Assembly: GCA_030667725.1 (NCBI GenBank)
Contig: DAOUVH010000032.1
Coordinates: 1-8,635 of the forward strand
DNA length: 8,635 bases
Direction: 5' to 3'
Source: Candidatus Cloacimonadota bacterium
GTDB lineage: Bacteria; Cloacimonadota; Cloacimonadia; Cloacimonadales; TCS61
The position numbers and the translations under genes are program-made. This document shows, piece after piece, positions 1-7,592 of this stretch. Position 1 is the stretch's first letter; each line of letters begins with the position of its first letter. The notes under the pieces were generated by a model. That model was not told the DNA's origin and ran no database searches. It saw only the letters and a program-made list of their open reading frames with translations.

Positions 1-2405
1 GCAATAAGTTGAATAGATGTTGCTTCAGCATCATAATTTCCACTGTTTAAAAGTTCAAGATCGAAACTGGAATTTGAATCTTGCAGCAAATATCCATTCG
101 GTTCATCTACAATAAGATCCGATATAGTAAATTGCGGTGATGTGATCTCAAGCGGCATATAAAATGTATTTTCACCAATATCAGATAAAATGTTTAAGAA
201 TATTTCACCCTGAATTCCATCCCGCCATAATGGATCAAGTTCTATCTCGAAATCACAGTTAGTGAATTCACCGGCATTTAAAGAACCCAATGTATTTAAA
301 CCTGATAGAATTTCAATAAAATCATCTTCAGTAGATATTTCAAACTCTAGATTATTTGCCTGAACACTTCCTGAATTCTGAATATTAGCAGAGATAATGA
401 CAACTTCACTTGGAAATATATCTGAACATGTATAATCATCAAGCCTTACAATATCTTCATCAACTACTGTTATTTCGCTGGTTATTGGAATGAACTGATA
501 TTTGGAAGCAGTTACAGAATATATACCAGCTTCAAGTGTTACTGGGATACCCACATTTCCAAACACATCAGAAATTCCTACAGTAATAAGACTATCACCA
601 TTAGTAATAGCAATTGTAAAACCCGATTTATCTTCCTCTTCAAAATCAATTTGAACCTCAAAATAATTTGAACCTGATGGGATCTCATCCGGTAGAGTCA
701 TCTCAAATATTTTGGGAACATCAGTAAGAACCTGTAATCCCGGATCACCTAAAAGATTATAAACATAGAAATAGAATTGATCGGAATTATTTGCGTTTCC
801 CCAAGCATGACAGTATGGATAGTTATTATAAAGTTCCATCTTTCCACGCAGCATCATTTCACCACATCTTGTTATGTCTTCCTGGGTAATACCCTGGTAT
901 ATTCCCATATCATTTGCATTATTAAATGGTGTTTTTGTATCGTGTTCACTTGGTCCTATAAAACCGATAGCTCCTTTAGGATCTGAAGGTGAGCCTGCAG
1001 TAAGCCAGGTTTCTCCAAAACAGGAAGGATAACTAGTACTTGCAAAATCTCCACCGCCACAGGTCATGCTTGTTACCATTGGCAGTTTAAATCCATTATT
1101 CAAAGAATGAATTCCATTTATATTAAACAGATCACCATAATTTCCCCACCAGTAACTCGGAGCTCCATATCCACGGTAATTCAAGAATGTATAACCGCCA
1201 TTAATCATATTTATTACAGTGTTCATATTATTTTGATAAGGAGAGATGAATGTGTCTACAGCTGTAAATTCAAAATCCAGTAATTTTTCTCTAACTTCCA
1301 TCACGGTTTCTCTTCCTGAATAGAATTCCCACCAGTCAACAACACAACCCAACATTAGAGCTTTATTCTGCCAATCATCTGCAATTAATGGATCACTCTC
1401 ATAATTTATTATTTTACTAATGATCGTATTCAATTCTAATTGTGAACGTACAGAAAAACGACCAACAAATATATCGGGAAAATAATCATCACCTTCCAGT
1501 AGAGAATAACTATGATCACTTACATCCCAGGGAGTCCAATAACCTACCACATAGAATGATGGAACAACGATAGAACCATCAACATCACCGACTAACACAA
1601 CATATTCCGGAGGAATTTCCCAATTATCATAAGCATTTTGGATGTAGTTTTTAATTGCGTCAGCATTATAACCGGTTTCAGATAAAGTTGCAACTTTGGT
1701 TTTGTAACCTAGTTTTTCTTTCCATCTAAGAAGCGGTTCTAAAAGTGATGCCGTATCATCTTGAACAATAAAGAGATATTTCCCATTTTGCTCTGTTCTT
1801 AAGGGGTTACTACCATTAATCATTGATTTGGCTATATTGGAAAATGAATTAATATTGCTTTGCTTTAATTTCGGATTTTTTGTATTTGTTTCATCTAATA
1901 TTAGTTTAATTTCGATATTCTCAATTATTCTAATTTTATTTTGCAATGAATTATATTGTATTGGTGACACAGCAATTTGTGAGAATCGATATGCACCCAT
2001 AATACTTGGGTCACTTATTGTTACGATATCTGAAGGAAGCCATTCGTTCCGTTTATATTCGCCTGAATTTATATCTTCGTCATTCAGAAGACCTGAAGGT
2101 AAAATTGCTTTATCAAGTTCGATGATTTTCTCATCATATGAGATATTTTCTAAAATATAATTCCCGAAATCAGGGAGATCAATGAGTTTAGTATAGATTG
2201 GTAACTGCGGTTCTCCAACTTTTCCGGAAGAGACGCAATCCTTTATTTGAACTTGTATAAAAGTATCATTTTGTGAGGTTTGCTCAATTAATTCGAGGTT
2301 ATCAAAATTTCCGGATATTTGTATTGAACTTCCTGAAATATCGAAGTTGATCGCACTTGAGATCATAATAATAGATAATGTAAAAAGCGTAAAAATTTGT
2401 TTCAT
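1..2405 (-). CDS. Secreted C25 (gingipain-like) cysteine peptidase family protein, C-terminus cut by window edge
   Basis: The frame is open from ATG at 2405 to the window edge: 801 complete codons, no frameshift. Residues 1-18 are a hydrophobic signal peptide ending ISSA. Residues about 20-200 resemble the C25 propeptide (GEPQLPIYTKLIDLP at 64-78). The catalytic region spans about 208-562, with YVVLVGDVDG (268-277), GDDYFPDIFVGRFS (305-318), FLNYRGYG (407-414), MTCGGGDF (447-454), CFGETWL (462-468) and YNLLGDPGLQVL (549-560). Ig-like and CARDB-like beta domains follow from about 565. In gingipains the nucleophilic Cys follows a Gly-His-Gly motif by some 33 residues; here Cys449 is kept but the His position is Tyr413, so activity is uncertain. 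A ribosome binding site (AAGGA) lies 8 bases upstream. The start is 97 bases after the stop of the CapA-like gene on the same strand, so co-transcription is possible. Any C-terminal sorting domain would lie outside the window. Family assignment is strong; protease versus pseudoenzyme, and relation to the PorU sortase, cannot be settled here. Confidence 0.9.
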   Translation of the reverse strand, partial: MKQIFTLFTLSIIMISSAINFDISGSSIQISGNFDNLELIEQTSQNDTFIQVQIKDCVSSGKVGEPQLPIYTKLIDLPDFGNYILENISYDEKIIELDKAILPSGLLNDEDINSGEYKRNEWLPSDIVTISDPSIMGAYRFSQIAVSPIQYNSLQNKIRIIENIEIKLILDETNTKNPKLKQSNINSFSNIAKSMINGSNPLRTEQNGKYLFIVQDDTASLLEPLLRWKEKLGYKTKVATLSETGYNADAIKNYIQNAYDNWEIPPEYVVLVGDVDGSIVVPSFYVVGYWTPWDVSDHSYSLLEGDDYFPDIFVGRFSVRSQLELNTIISKIINYESDPLIADDWQNKALMLGCVVDWWEFYSGRETVMEVREKLLDFEFTAVDTFISPYQNNMNTVINMINGGYTFLNYRGYGAPSYWWGNYGDLFNINGIHSLNNGFKLPMVTSMTCGGGDFASTSYPSCFGETWLTAGSPSDPKGAIGFIGPSEHDTKTPFNNANDMGIYQGITQEDITRCGEMMLRGKMELYNNYPYCHAWGNANNSDQFYFYVYNLLGDPGLQVLTDVPKIFEMTLPDEIPSGSNYFEVQIDFEEEDKSGFTIAITNGDSLITVGISDVFGNVGIPVTLEAGIYSVTASKYQFIPITSEITVVDEDIVRLDDYTCSDIFPSEVVIISANIQNSGSVQANNLEFEISTEDDFIEILSGLNTLGSLNAGEFTNCDFEIELDPLWRDGIQGEIFLNILSDIGENTFYMPLEITSPQFTISDLIVDEPNGYLLQDSNSSFDLELLNSGNYDAEATSIQLI

Positions 2406-2413
2406 GTATAAAT

Positions 2414-2418
2414 TCCTT
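2414..2418 (-). promoter_or_regulatory. Ribosome binding site for the C25 peptidase gene
   Basis: AAGGA on the minus strand, 8 bases before the ATG at 2405. It supports that start, which also gives a complete signal peptide. The rest of the 97-base gap (2406-2504) is A/T-rich. It holds a possible TATAAA -10 box, but only a poor -35 partner, so I do not call a separate promoter. Confidence 0.6.
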
Positions 2419-2504
2419 ATATTTTTTTATTTTTTATAATGCAAAAAACGAGCCAGATAACCCCTTAAGTTCAGAAAAATTAAATTTATATTTTGATCGT
2501 AATA

Positions 2505-5500
2505 TTATTTTATTAATAAGCATTTTTTTGTGTTGATGTGCTTTCCTTTATATTCCATTTTGTAAAAATAAATTCCAGTAGAGACACTTCTTCCATTCGA
2601 ATTTGTTCCATCCCATATTGTAGTATGATATCCTGCAGGAAGTACTTCATTTAATAGTGTTTTAACTTTCTGACCTTTGATATTGTAAACGGTAATAGAT
2701 GTTTTACCATACGTATCTTTTATTGAAAAACTTATGGTTGTTTGCGGATTGAAAGGGTTCGGATAATTAGAGTGTAGATCTGCAATTTCTGGTGTTGCAA
2801 TATCATTACCGTTTATAGAAACAGGATTTTCTTCATATGCAGTATGAGTAAATTGAACAGATGAATCTAATGGAAGGTCATTAGTTTTTATCTGCAAATA
2901 GTAATAGTCGTTAGGATTAATCACAATATCAGGAAAAATTGTTTTTTGCTGCCATTCTTCCCATTCTATCAATCCCGTATTATCGAACCAGGCATAGGAT
3001 TCTCCGGAAATGGGTGGATCGTTATTAGCAACAATATCGAAGTAATTTGTGTTATCGGGGATTTCAAATTCAGCAGAATAATATGTCCAATCAGTATCAC
3101 CGCTAACCGGTTCAAAGTTATCTTGTCCCAACAATGTTCCACCAGTTCTGGTGTTATAGAATCTTGCTTGAACCATTACGCCTTCACAATTTTCTGTTTT
3201 TACATAACTATGAACAGAGTATTTGCCGTTAGATCTTCTTTTCATTCGGTTTTCCAGATTTGTGATAATATTATATCCATTGGCAGAATTCTGTTGAATA
3301 CATAAAGAACGTTCACCTTCATAGAATTCAGTATCGTCAAGCCACTCATCATCGCTATTTACATTCCAAACACTAGCACCTTCGTCTTCAAAATTACCAA
3401 ACCAGATAAGTTCCCGACCAACTCGAAATTCAAAACTATTTCCTGGTGATATTATATCGACACTTGAGATATTACCCCATTGGGGAAGAGGTACTATTTG
3501 AGAGACATGTTCTTCTCCGTTAAAAGAGAAATTCAAATCTTCGGTGTATTGTTCATTCTCTATCAACATAGTCAAGGTATCAAGAATCACGTTTGCTTCG
3601 ATCTCAAGATTATCTACACTCAAATATGTATTTAACTCTTTAGATTTCATCTTGATATAATTCAAGATATGTCTTCCTAAGTCACCTGAAGCGATCTGTG
3701 GGATTAAATCATCAATGAACGCAGGCTTTAAGCTGAATGAACTAAATCCATCTTCATCAATTGAAGTGTTTAGGATCATAGTCGGGAAAGTTTCGAGATA
3801 ACTAAGGTCGAAAACGAAATTCCCAAGAGAATGAGCAATTACCTTTCCATTGTATACTTCAATTCCCTGGATTACATGTGGATGATGACAGATAACCAGA
3901 TCAGCACCGGAATCTATCATGTGGTGGCGGATCTCAATATCCCACATATGGGGAATATCAATTCTGGGAGTGTAGTCTTCATCTTCAACAAAATCCTTCT
4001 CATCCCAGCCGGCAAAGACATCTATCAGATCATAATTAGCTCCGGGAGCAATAGAATATTCACTTCCTGAATGAGCTTCCACAATTATAAGATCAGCATT
4101 ATCCTGCACCGCATCTATCTGTTCCATAATATAATATGGAGTCATATATGCAAATCCGAATTTATTATATCCAGCCTGAAGGTAAGGTTGGTAATTGTTA
4201 TATTGTCCAGTTCTATCACACGATCTTAAGAAAGCCAGATTTATACCTTTTTTGGAATAGAATAATGGCTCGTATGCTTCGTAGGAATCTGCTCCAGCAC
4301 CGGAATAACGAATTCCATATTGATCAAGAGTGCTTTGAGTTTCCTGCATACCTTCCAACATATAATCACTAACATGGTTATTTGCCAAGCTAACCAGGTC
4401 TATACCTGCATAAGCAAGACCGGCAGCATTTTCCGGTGCACCTTTAAAATATATCGTTTTAGTTGGATGATGTTCATAATGGGTTGTGAGCGGACACTCG
4501 AGATTTGCAACTGTAATATCAGCATTTTCTCCCAATATGGATAATGTCGGCTCAAAGATAGCTTCAACTCCTTGTGTAGGAATTATACCACCACCAGCTT
4601 CATAGGCCCGCGCCAGCATAATATCACCCACGAAGTTCATAGTTAGCGGAAATGAAGTTGGCCCTTCATCCACATCGATCTGACATGTTGAATAACCATT
4701 ATAACCAGTGTCATCAATTACCTGGAGATGAACCGTATATGAATGATCATCCTCTACGACAAAGGTATGTGCTGGATTTTGCAGTGTACTTGTAGAATCA
4801 TCTCCAAAAAACCAGAGAAAGCTGTGTTCATCGCTATCAGGATCTGTAACTTCACTGTAAAATTGTACATTTACACTGCGTAGATTATCCAAATTCTTGT
4901 AAACAGTTCCGATTTCAAAACTAATTTCAACTTGTGGTGAAATTGGTAGGTCTTCAGTGATATTATAAATATTATCGAAATAAACGATTCCGGAACCTCC
5001 ATCGTTGTCATTCACGAAAATAAGTTCCGTGATATCAGGCAGATATTCAAACCAAGAGAACCAGTCATCAGCAATAGGAAGCAGGAAATTATTCCATACA
5101 CCCTCATCAAATGCACCCTGGTAAACAGGTATCCATTCTTCAATATTCAACATTTCGAATCCATCCAGAGAGTAGAACAGCTCATTTGTACCATCACCTA
5201 CACCAAATGCGTGGATCTCACCCTTATCTTCAATAAAGCAGGCAATTTGCCATACGTCATTTGAATCGACTGTAACAGGCTCAATTGCTTCCACCTTCCA
5301 GGTGTTCCCGTAGATTTTAAGTGAATATTGTGAAAGTGTGTTATATGTATTCTCGGATGTTAATTCCCAGGCATCAGGTTGAAGATCTTGAGCTGGATAT
5401 GAAAATAGGGAAATTTCTCCACTCTCAAAGTCTTCAATTACTATTTCACGTTCAGCAGCAAAGCTCAACGGGCTTACTAATAATGCTATAATCAAAATAC

Positions 5501-5519
5501 ATATAAGTTTAAATTTCAT
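2505..5519 (-). CDS. Secreted multidomain protein: CapA/PgsA-type domain with PKD-like, jelly-roll-like and C-terminal sorting domains
   Basis: A complete 1004-residue protein. Domains in order: signal peptide (1-21, LSFA then AERE); a jelly-roll, carbohydrate-binding-like region (27-185) ending VYFDNIYN; a PKD-like domain (195-285) with FLWFFGDDSTSTLQNPAHTF; the CapA domain (291-600); a second jelly-roll-like region (702-850) ending AWFDN; and a C-terminal FlgD-like / type IX sorting domain (905-1004) with NYPNPFNPQTTISFSI. In the CapA domain, candidate metal ligands of the metallophosphoesterase-like fold are present: GDIML (Asp299), NLE (Glu341), NNH (380-382), His483, HHPH (545-548), and the closing motif HSLGNF (563-568). 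CapA/PgsA proteins are linked to poly-gamma-glutamate capsule synthesis, but many relatives have no proven role, so no symbol is given. The usual H-W-G-x-E-Y motif reads HSGSEY, and about 45 extra residues (489-535) separate it from the HHPH motif. AGGAG sits 6 bases before ATG, and a promoter lies upstream. Probably displayed on the cell surface or released; substrate unknown. Confidence 0.92.
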   Translation of the reverse strand: MKFKLICILIIALLVSPLSFAAEREIVIEDFESGEISLFSYPAQDLQPDAWELTSENTYNTLSQYSLKIYGNTWKVEAIEPVTVDSNDVWQIACFIEDKGEIHAFGVGDGTNELFYSLDGFEMLNIEEWIPVYQGAFDEGVWNNFLLPIADDWFSWFEYLPDITELIFVNDNDGGSGIVYFDNIYNITEDLPISPQVEISFEIGTVYKNLDNLRSVNVQFYSEVTDPDSDEHSFLWFFGDDSTSTLQNPAHTFVVEDDHSYTVHLQVIDDTGYNGYSTCQIDVDEGPTSFPLTMNFVGDIMLARAYEAGGGIIPTQGVEAIFEPTLSILGENADITVANLECPLTTHYEHHPTKTIYFKGAPENAAGLAYAGIDLVSLANNHVSDYMLEGMQETQSTLDQYGIRYSGAGADSYEAYEPLFYSKKGINLAFLRSCDRTGQYNNYQPYLQAGYNKFGFAYMTPYYIMEQIDAVQDNADLIIVEAHSGSEYSIAPGANYDLIDVFAGWDEKDFVEDEDYTPRIDIPHMWDIEIRHHMIDSGADLVICHHPHVIQGIEVYNGKVIAHSLGNFVFDLSYLETFPTMILNTSIDEDGFSSFSLKPAFIDDLIPQIASGDLGRHILNYIKMKSKELNTYLSVDNLEIEANVILDTLTMLIENEQYTEDLNFSFNGEEHVSQIVPLPQWGNISSVDIISPGNSFEFRVGRELIWFGNFEDEGASVWNVNSDDEWLDDTEFYEGERSLCIQQNSANGYNIITNLENRMKRRSNGKYSVHSYVKTENCEGVMVQARFYNTRTGGTLLGQDNFEPVSGDTDWTYYSAEFEIPDNTNYFDIVANNDPPISGESYAWFDNTGLIEWEEWQQKTIFPDIVINPNDYYYLQIKTNDLPLDSSVQFTHTAYEENPVSINGNDIATPEIADLHSNYPNPFNPQTTISFSIKDTYGKTSITVYNIKGQKVKTLLNEVLPAGYHTTIWDGTNSNGRSVSTGIYFYKMEYKGKHINTKKCLLIK

Positions 5520-5525
5520 AATTCA

Positions 5526-5530
5526 CTCCT
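5526..5530 (-). promoter_or_regulatory. Ribosome binding site for the CapA-domain protein gene
   Basis: AGGAG on the minus strand with a 6-base spacer to the ATG at 5519. It fixes the start directly before the signal peptide. Confidence 0.8.
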
Positions 5531-5550
5531 ATTTAACTAATACAATTCCA

Positions 5551-5579
5551 AATATATAAAATTGAGTAAATTTTGACAA
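5551..5579 (-). promoter_or_regulatory. Sigma70-like promoter for the minus-strand genes
   Basis: On the minus strand, a TTGTCA -35 box (5579-5574; 5 of 6 to TTGACA) and a TATATT -10 box (5556-5551; 5 of 6 to TATAAT) are separated by exactly 17 bases. Transcription would start near 5543, leaving a short leader of about 25 bases that contains the AGGAG site of the CapA-domain gene. The region is A/T-rich, so chance matches are possible, but spacing and position are both right. No plus-strand promoter of similar quality was found in the same 127-base divergent region: two TTGACA sequences (5573-5578 and 5612-5617) lack a well-placed -10 box. Confidence 0.55.
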
Positions 5580-5646
5580 GGTTTTATCCATTATTTGCCG
5601 ATATTCAAATATTGACAGAAATTTTAGTAATTAAAAGATACCATCA

Positions 5647-6876
5647 ATGAATAAAATAGTATTGTTTTTCTTAAAAAAATATATATCATCTCCAAAAAGG
5701 GAATGGTTGCGCTTTGACTCTGTTTTCATGGTTATCGGTATAATCATTTCCGTAGCAACTCTTACCGTAGCTCTATCCATTTTTGAGGGATATGAAACAG
5801 TACTAAAAAATACAATTCTCGGAGTAAATTCCCATATTTATATTTTTAAAGCCGGCGAAGGGAATCTTACAAATGAAGAAGTTGAGCAAATAGAAAATGA
5901 ACTGCAAAAACATGATGGAGTGGAGAATACTTCTGCTCTAATCGTTACTCAAGCTATGGCAGTAAATGGGAATAGAATAAAAGGATCAATAGTGCGTGGA
6001 ATAGACTGGGAACAACTGGAACTTCCAAGCAAATATAAACAATATGTATTGGAAGGTACATGGAAACTCAATGCTGAAAATTCGGCAGTACTTGGTTATA
6101 AACTGGCTAAGGAACTGAATCTACATGTGGGAGATAATTTTAAACTCATTAGTCCGATGAATTCCAAAGTTACACCGATGGGCATAAAACCAAAAGAGGA
6201 AATATTTACATTAGTGGGTTTGTATAGATCAGGAATGTATGAATATGACAGTAAATTTATTTTTATTGATAGGGAAGTAATGAGCGAATTTAACTCGATG
6301 GAAAATGAATTTACATTGGTGGAAGTACAGTTGAAGACGGATTGGATTGAAAAAGCTGATTATATCGCCTACGTTTGGGAACATGAATTTGACTATAAAT
6401 ATCAGATATCTTCCTGGGTAGATTTCAACAGCAATCTATTCTCATTATTGAAGATGGAAAAATGGGTAATTTTCATAATCCTAAGTTTTTTGATCTTGAT
6501 CGCATCATTCAATGTAGTAAGCTCTGTAACAACATCGATAATAGAAAAGCGTACCGAATTGGGAATATTGAAGGCTTTTGGAGCTTCGGATAAAATCTTG
6601 CAGAAAATATTTATTGGTAAAACATTAATACTGGCTTTGTTATCTGTTTCATTCGGTCAGATACTGGGAGTTCTAATAGCGAAATTCCTAAGCTGGCAGA
6701 AGTTTTTCGTGCTCAAGGGGGACGTCTATTTTTTGGATAAAATTAATGTTCAATTTGGTTACATAAGTTGGATTATAATTCTGGGAGTATCAATGCTGAT
6801 AGTATTAGTTGCATCGTTGATACCCTTGAAGAATATTTCAAAATTGAACATTACAAATATAATTAGAAAGGTATAA
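5647..6876 (+). CDS. lolC/lolE: LolC/LolE-type lipoprotein-releasing ABC transporter permease
   Basis: A 409-residue inner-membrane permease of the FtsX/MacB superfamily, normal length for LolC/LolE. TM1 is about 27-47. A large periplasmic domain (about 48-270) follows. Three further TM segments lie at about 273-297, 326-348 and 372-394. Family signs are the post-TM1 stretch IFEGYETVLKNTILGVNSHI (45-64), LEGTW with VLGYKLAKEL (135-157), NVVSSVTTSIIEKRTELGIL (289-308) followed by KAFGAS, and VYFLDKINV (360-368), which matches the conserved VYYIDxLPV-like segment before TM4 in LolC/E. With LolD the family extracts outer-membrane lipoproteins from the inner membrane and passes them to LolA. The LolD-type ATPase begins 22 bases downstream. 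Only one permease is visible, so it may work as a homodimer, or a partner lies elsewhere. The start has only a weak purine-rich leader (AAAAGA). MacB-type export is the main alternative, but the pre-TM4 motif and the LolD neighbour favour Lol. Confidence 0.87.
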   Translation: MNKIVLFFLKKYISSPKREWLRFDSVFMVIGIIISVATLTVALSIFEGYETVLKNTILGVNSHIYIFKAGEGNLTNEEVEQIENELQKHDGVENTSALIVTQAMAVNGNRIKGSIVRGIDWEQLELPSKYKQYVLEGTWKLNAENSAVLGYKLAKELNLHVGDNFKLISPMNSKVTPMGIKPKEEIFTLVGLYRSGMYEYDSKFIFIDREVMSEFNSMENEFTLVEVQLKTDWIEKADYIAYVWEHEFDYKYQISSWVDFNSNLFSLLKMEKWVIFIILSFLILIASFNVVSSVTTSIIEKRTELGILKAFGASDKILQKIFIGKTLILALLSVSFGQILGVLIAKFLSWQKFFVLKGDVYFLDKINVQFGYISWIIILGVSMLIVLVASLIPLKNISKLNITNIIRKV

Positions 6877-6886
6877 AACTGATATT

Positions 6887-6891
6887 AGGAG
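6887..6891 (+). promoter_or_regulatory. Ribosome binding site that decides the TTG start of lolD
   Basis: AGGAG with a 7-base spacer to TTG at 6899. No ATG or GTG lies nearby that would give a full LolD N-terminus, so this site is the main evidence for the unusual start codon. Confidence 0.8.
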
Positions 6892-6898
6892 ATTAAGA

Positions 6899-7576
6899 TT
6901 GAGTTTGATAAGAATTGAAAAATTAAAAAAGAGTTACCAGGAAGCTTCAGGTAAATTGGAAGTCTTGAAAGGAGTAGACCTGGAAGTACATCCGGGTGAA
7001 ATGATAGCTATCACCGGAGAATCCGGCAGCGGTAAAAGTACACTTCTTCATATGATGGGAATGCTGGATAGCTATGATTCCGGCAAGATCTTTTATTCTG
7101 GGAAGCAGATCAATATTAAGGATAATGGACTAAATGAATTCCGTAATAAACGAATTGGATTTGTATTCCAATCTCATTATCTTTTGGAAGATTTTACAGC
7201 AGAAGAGAATGTTGCAATGCCAAAATTCCTGGCTACAAAAGATTTCAAAAAAAGTGTAATAGACTCAAGACAGTTATTAGAAGCACTTGATCTTGATGAT
7301 AGGCGAAGTCATTATCCCAGCCAGTTAAGTGGGGGAGAACAGCAAAGAGTTGCCGTAGCGAGATCTTTGATCAATTCTCCAGAAATCATTTTTGCCGACG
7401 AACCAACTGGAAATTTGGATTCAAAACATAGTGATGAACTAATTAATTTACTGATGGATCTTAATAAAACACATGGGCAGACCTTTGTAATTGCGACACA
7501 TAATAAAGAGATCGCCGGAAAGATGGATAGATGCTATATTTTGGAAAATGGAATTTTGAAAGAAGAAACAAAATAA
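6899..7576 (+). CDS. lolD: LolD-type ABC transporter ATP-binding protein (lipoprotein release)
   Basis: A 225-residue ATPase with every ABC motif intact: Walker A GESGSGKST (40-48), Q-loop Gln91, signature LSGGEQQR (143-150), Walker B IIFADEP (163-169), D-loop NLD (172-174) and switch His201 in IATHN. The stretch after the Q-loop, FQSHYLLEDFTAEENVAMP (90-108), matches the FQxHxLLxxFTAxENVxxP pattern of LolD and the wider MacB/LolD ATPase group. It hydrolyses ATP on the cytoplasmic face to drive the permease encoded immediately upstream; the stop-to-start gap is 22 bases. The start is TTG, supported by AGGAG 7 bases before it, and gives the usual N-terminus MSLIRIEKLKKSY. The AsmA/TamB-like gene follows after 16 bases, so the three are probably one operon. 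Length is normal and nothing is missing. Within the group a macrolide-exporter-type ATPase is the alternative, less likely given the LolC/E-like partner. Confidence 0.92.
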   Translation: MSLIRIEKLKKSYQEASGKLEVLKGVDLEVHPGEMIAITGESGSGKSTLLHMMGMLDSYDSGKIFYSGKQINIKDNGLNEFRNKRIGFVFQSHYLLEDFTAEENVAMPKFLATKDFKKSVIDSRQLLEALDLDDRRSHYPSQLSGGEQQRVAVARSLINSPEIIFADEPTGNLDSKHSDELINLLMDLNKTHGQTFVIATHNKEIAGKMDRCYILENGILKEETK

Positions 7577-7592
7577 AAGCTTAAATTAAAAA

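Noticed and set aside
777..986. Plus-strand open frame of 69 codons
   Set aside because: Antisense to the conserved C-terminal part of the C25 catalytic domain; no supporting signal.
1828..2160. Plus-strand open frame of 110 codons
   Set aside because: It lies wholly antisense to the well-supported C25 peptidase gene. The product is a low-complexity hydrophobic sequence with no ribosome binding site or family pattern.
1..2405. Naming the C25 gene porU (type IX sortase)
   Set aside because: PorU belongs to the same family, but nothing visible separates it from other secreted C25 proteins. The C-terminus is missing and the catalytic His is replaced.
2406..2504. Possible terminator between the two minus-strand genes
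   Set aside because: A run of T follows GGCTCG on the minus strand, but the only hairpin nearby (AACTT / GGGTT with a 3-base loop) depends on G-U pairs and is too weak to call.
2946..4544. Several plus-strand open frames of 74-119 codons
   Set aside because: All are antisense to the CapA-domain gene, whose domains cover the same bases continuously. None has a recognisable motif or leader.
2505..5519. Naming the gene capA or pgsA
   Set aside because: There are no capB/capC (pgsB/pgsC) neighbours, and the protein is secreted with extra domains. The domain match does not show that it makes polyglutamate.
5601..5612. Inverted repeat ATATT-CA-AATAT as an operator
   Set aside because: A 10-base A/T-only palindrome is expected by chance in sequence this A/T-rich, and it is not placed over a recognisable promoter.
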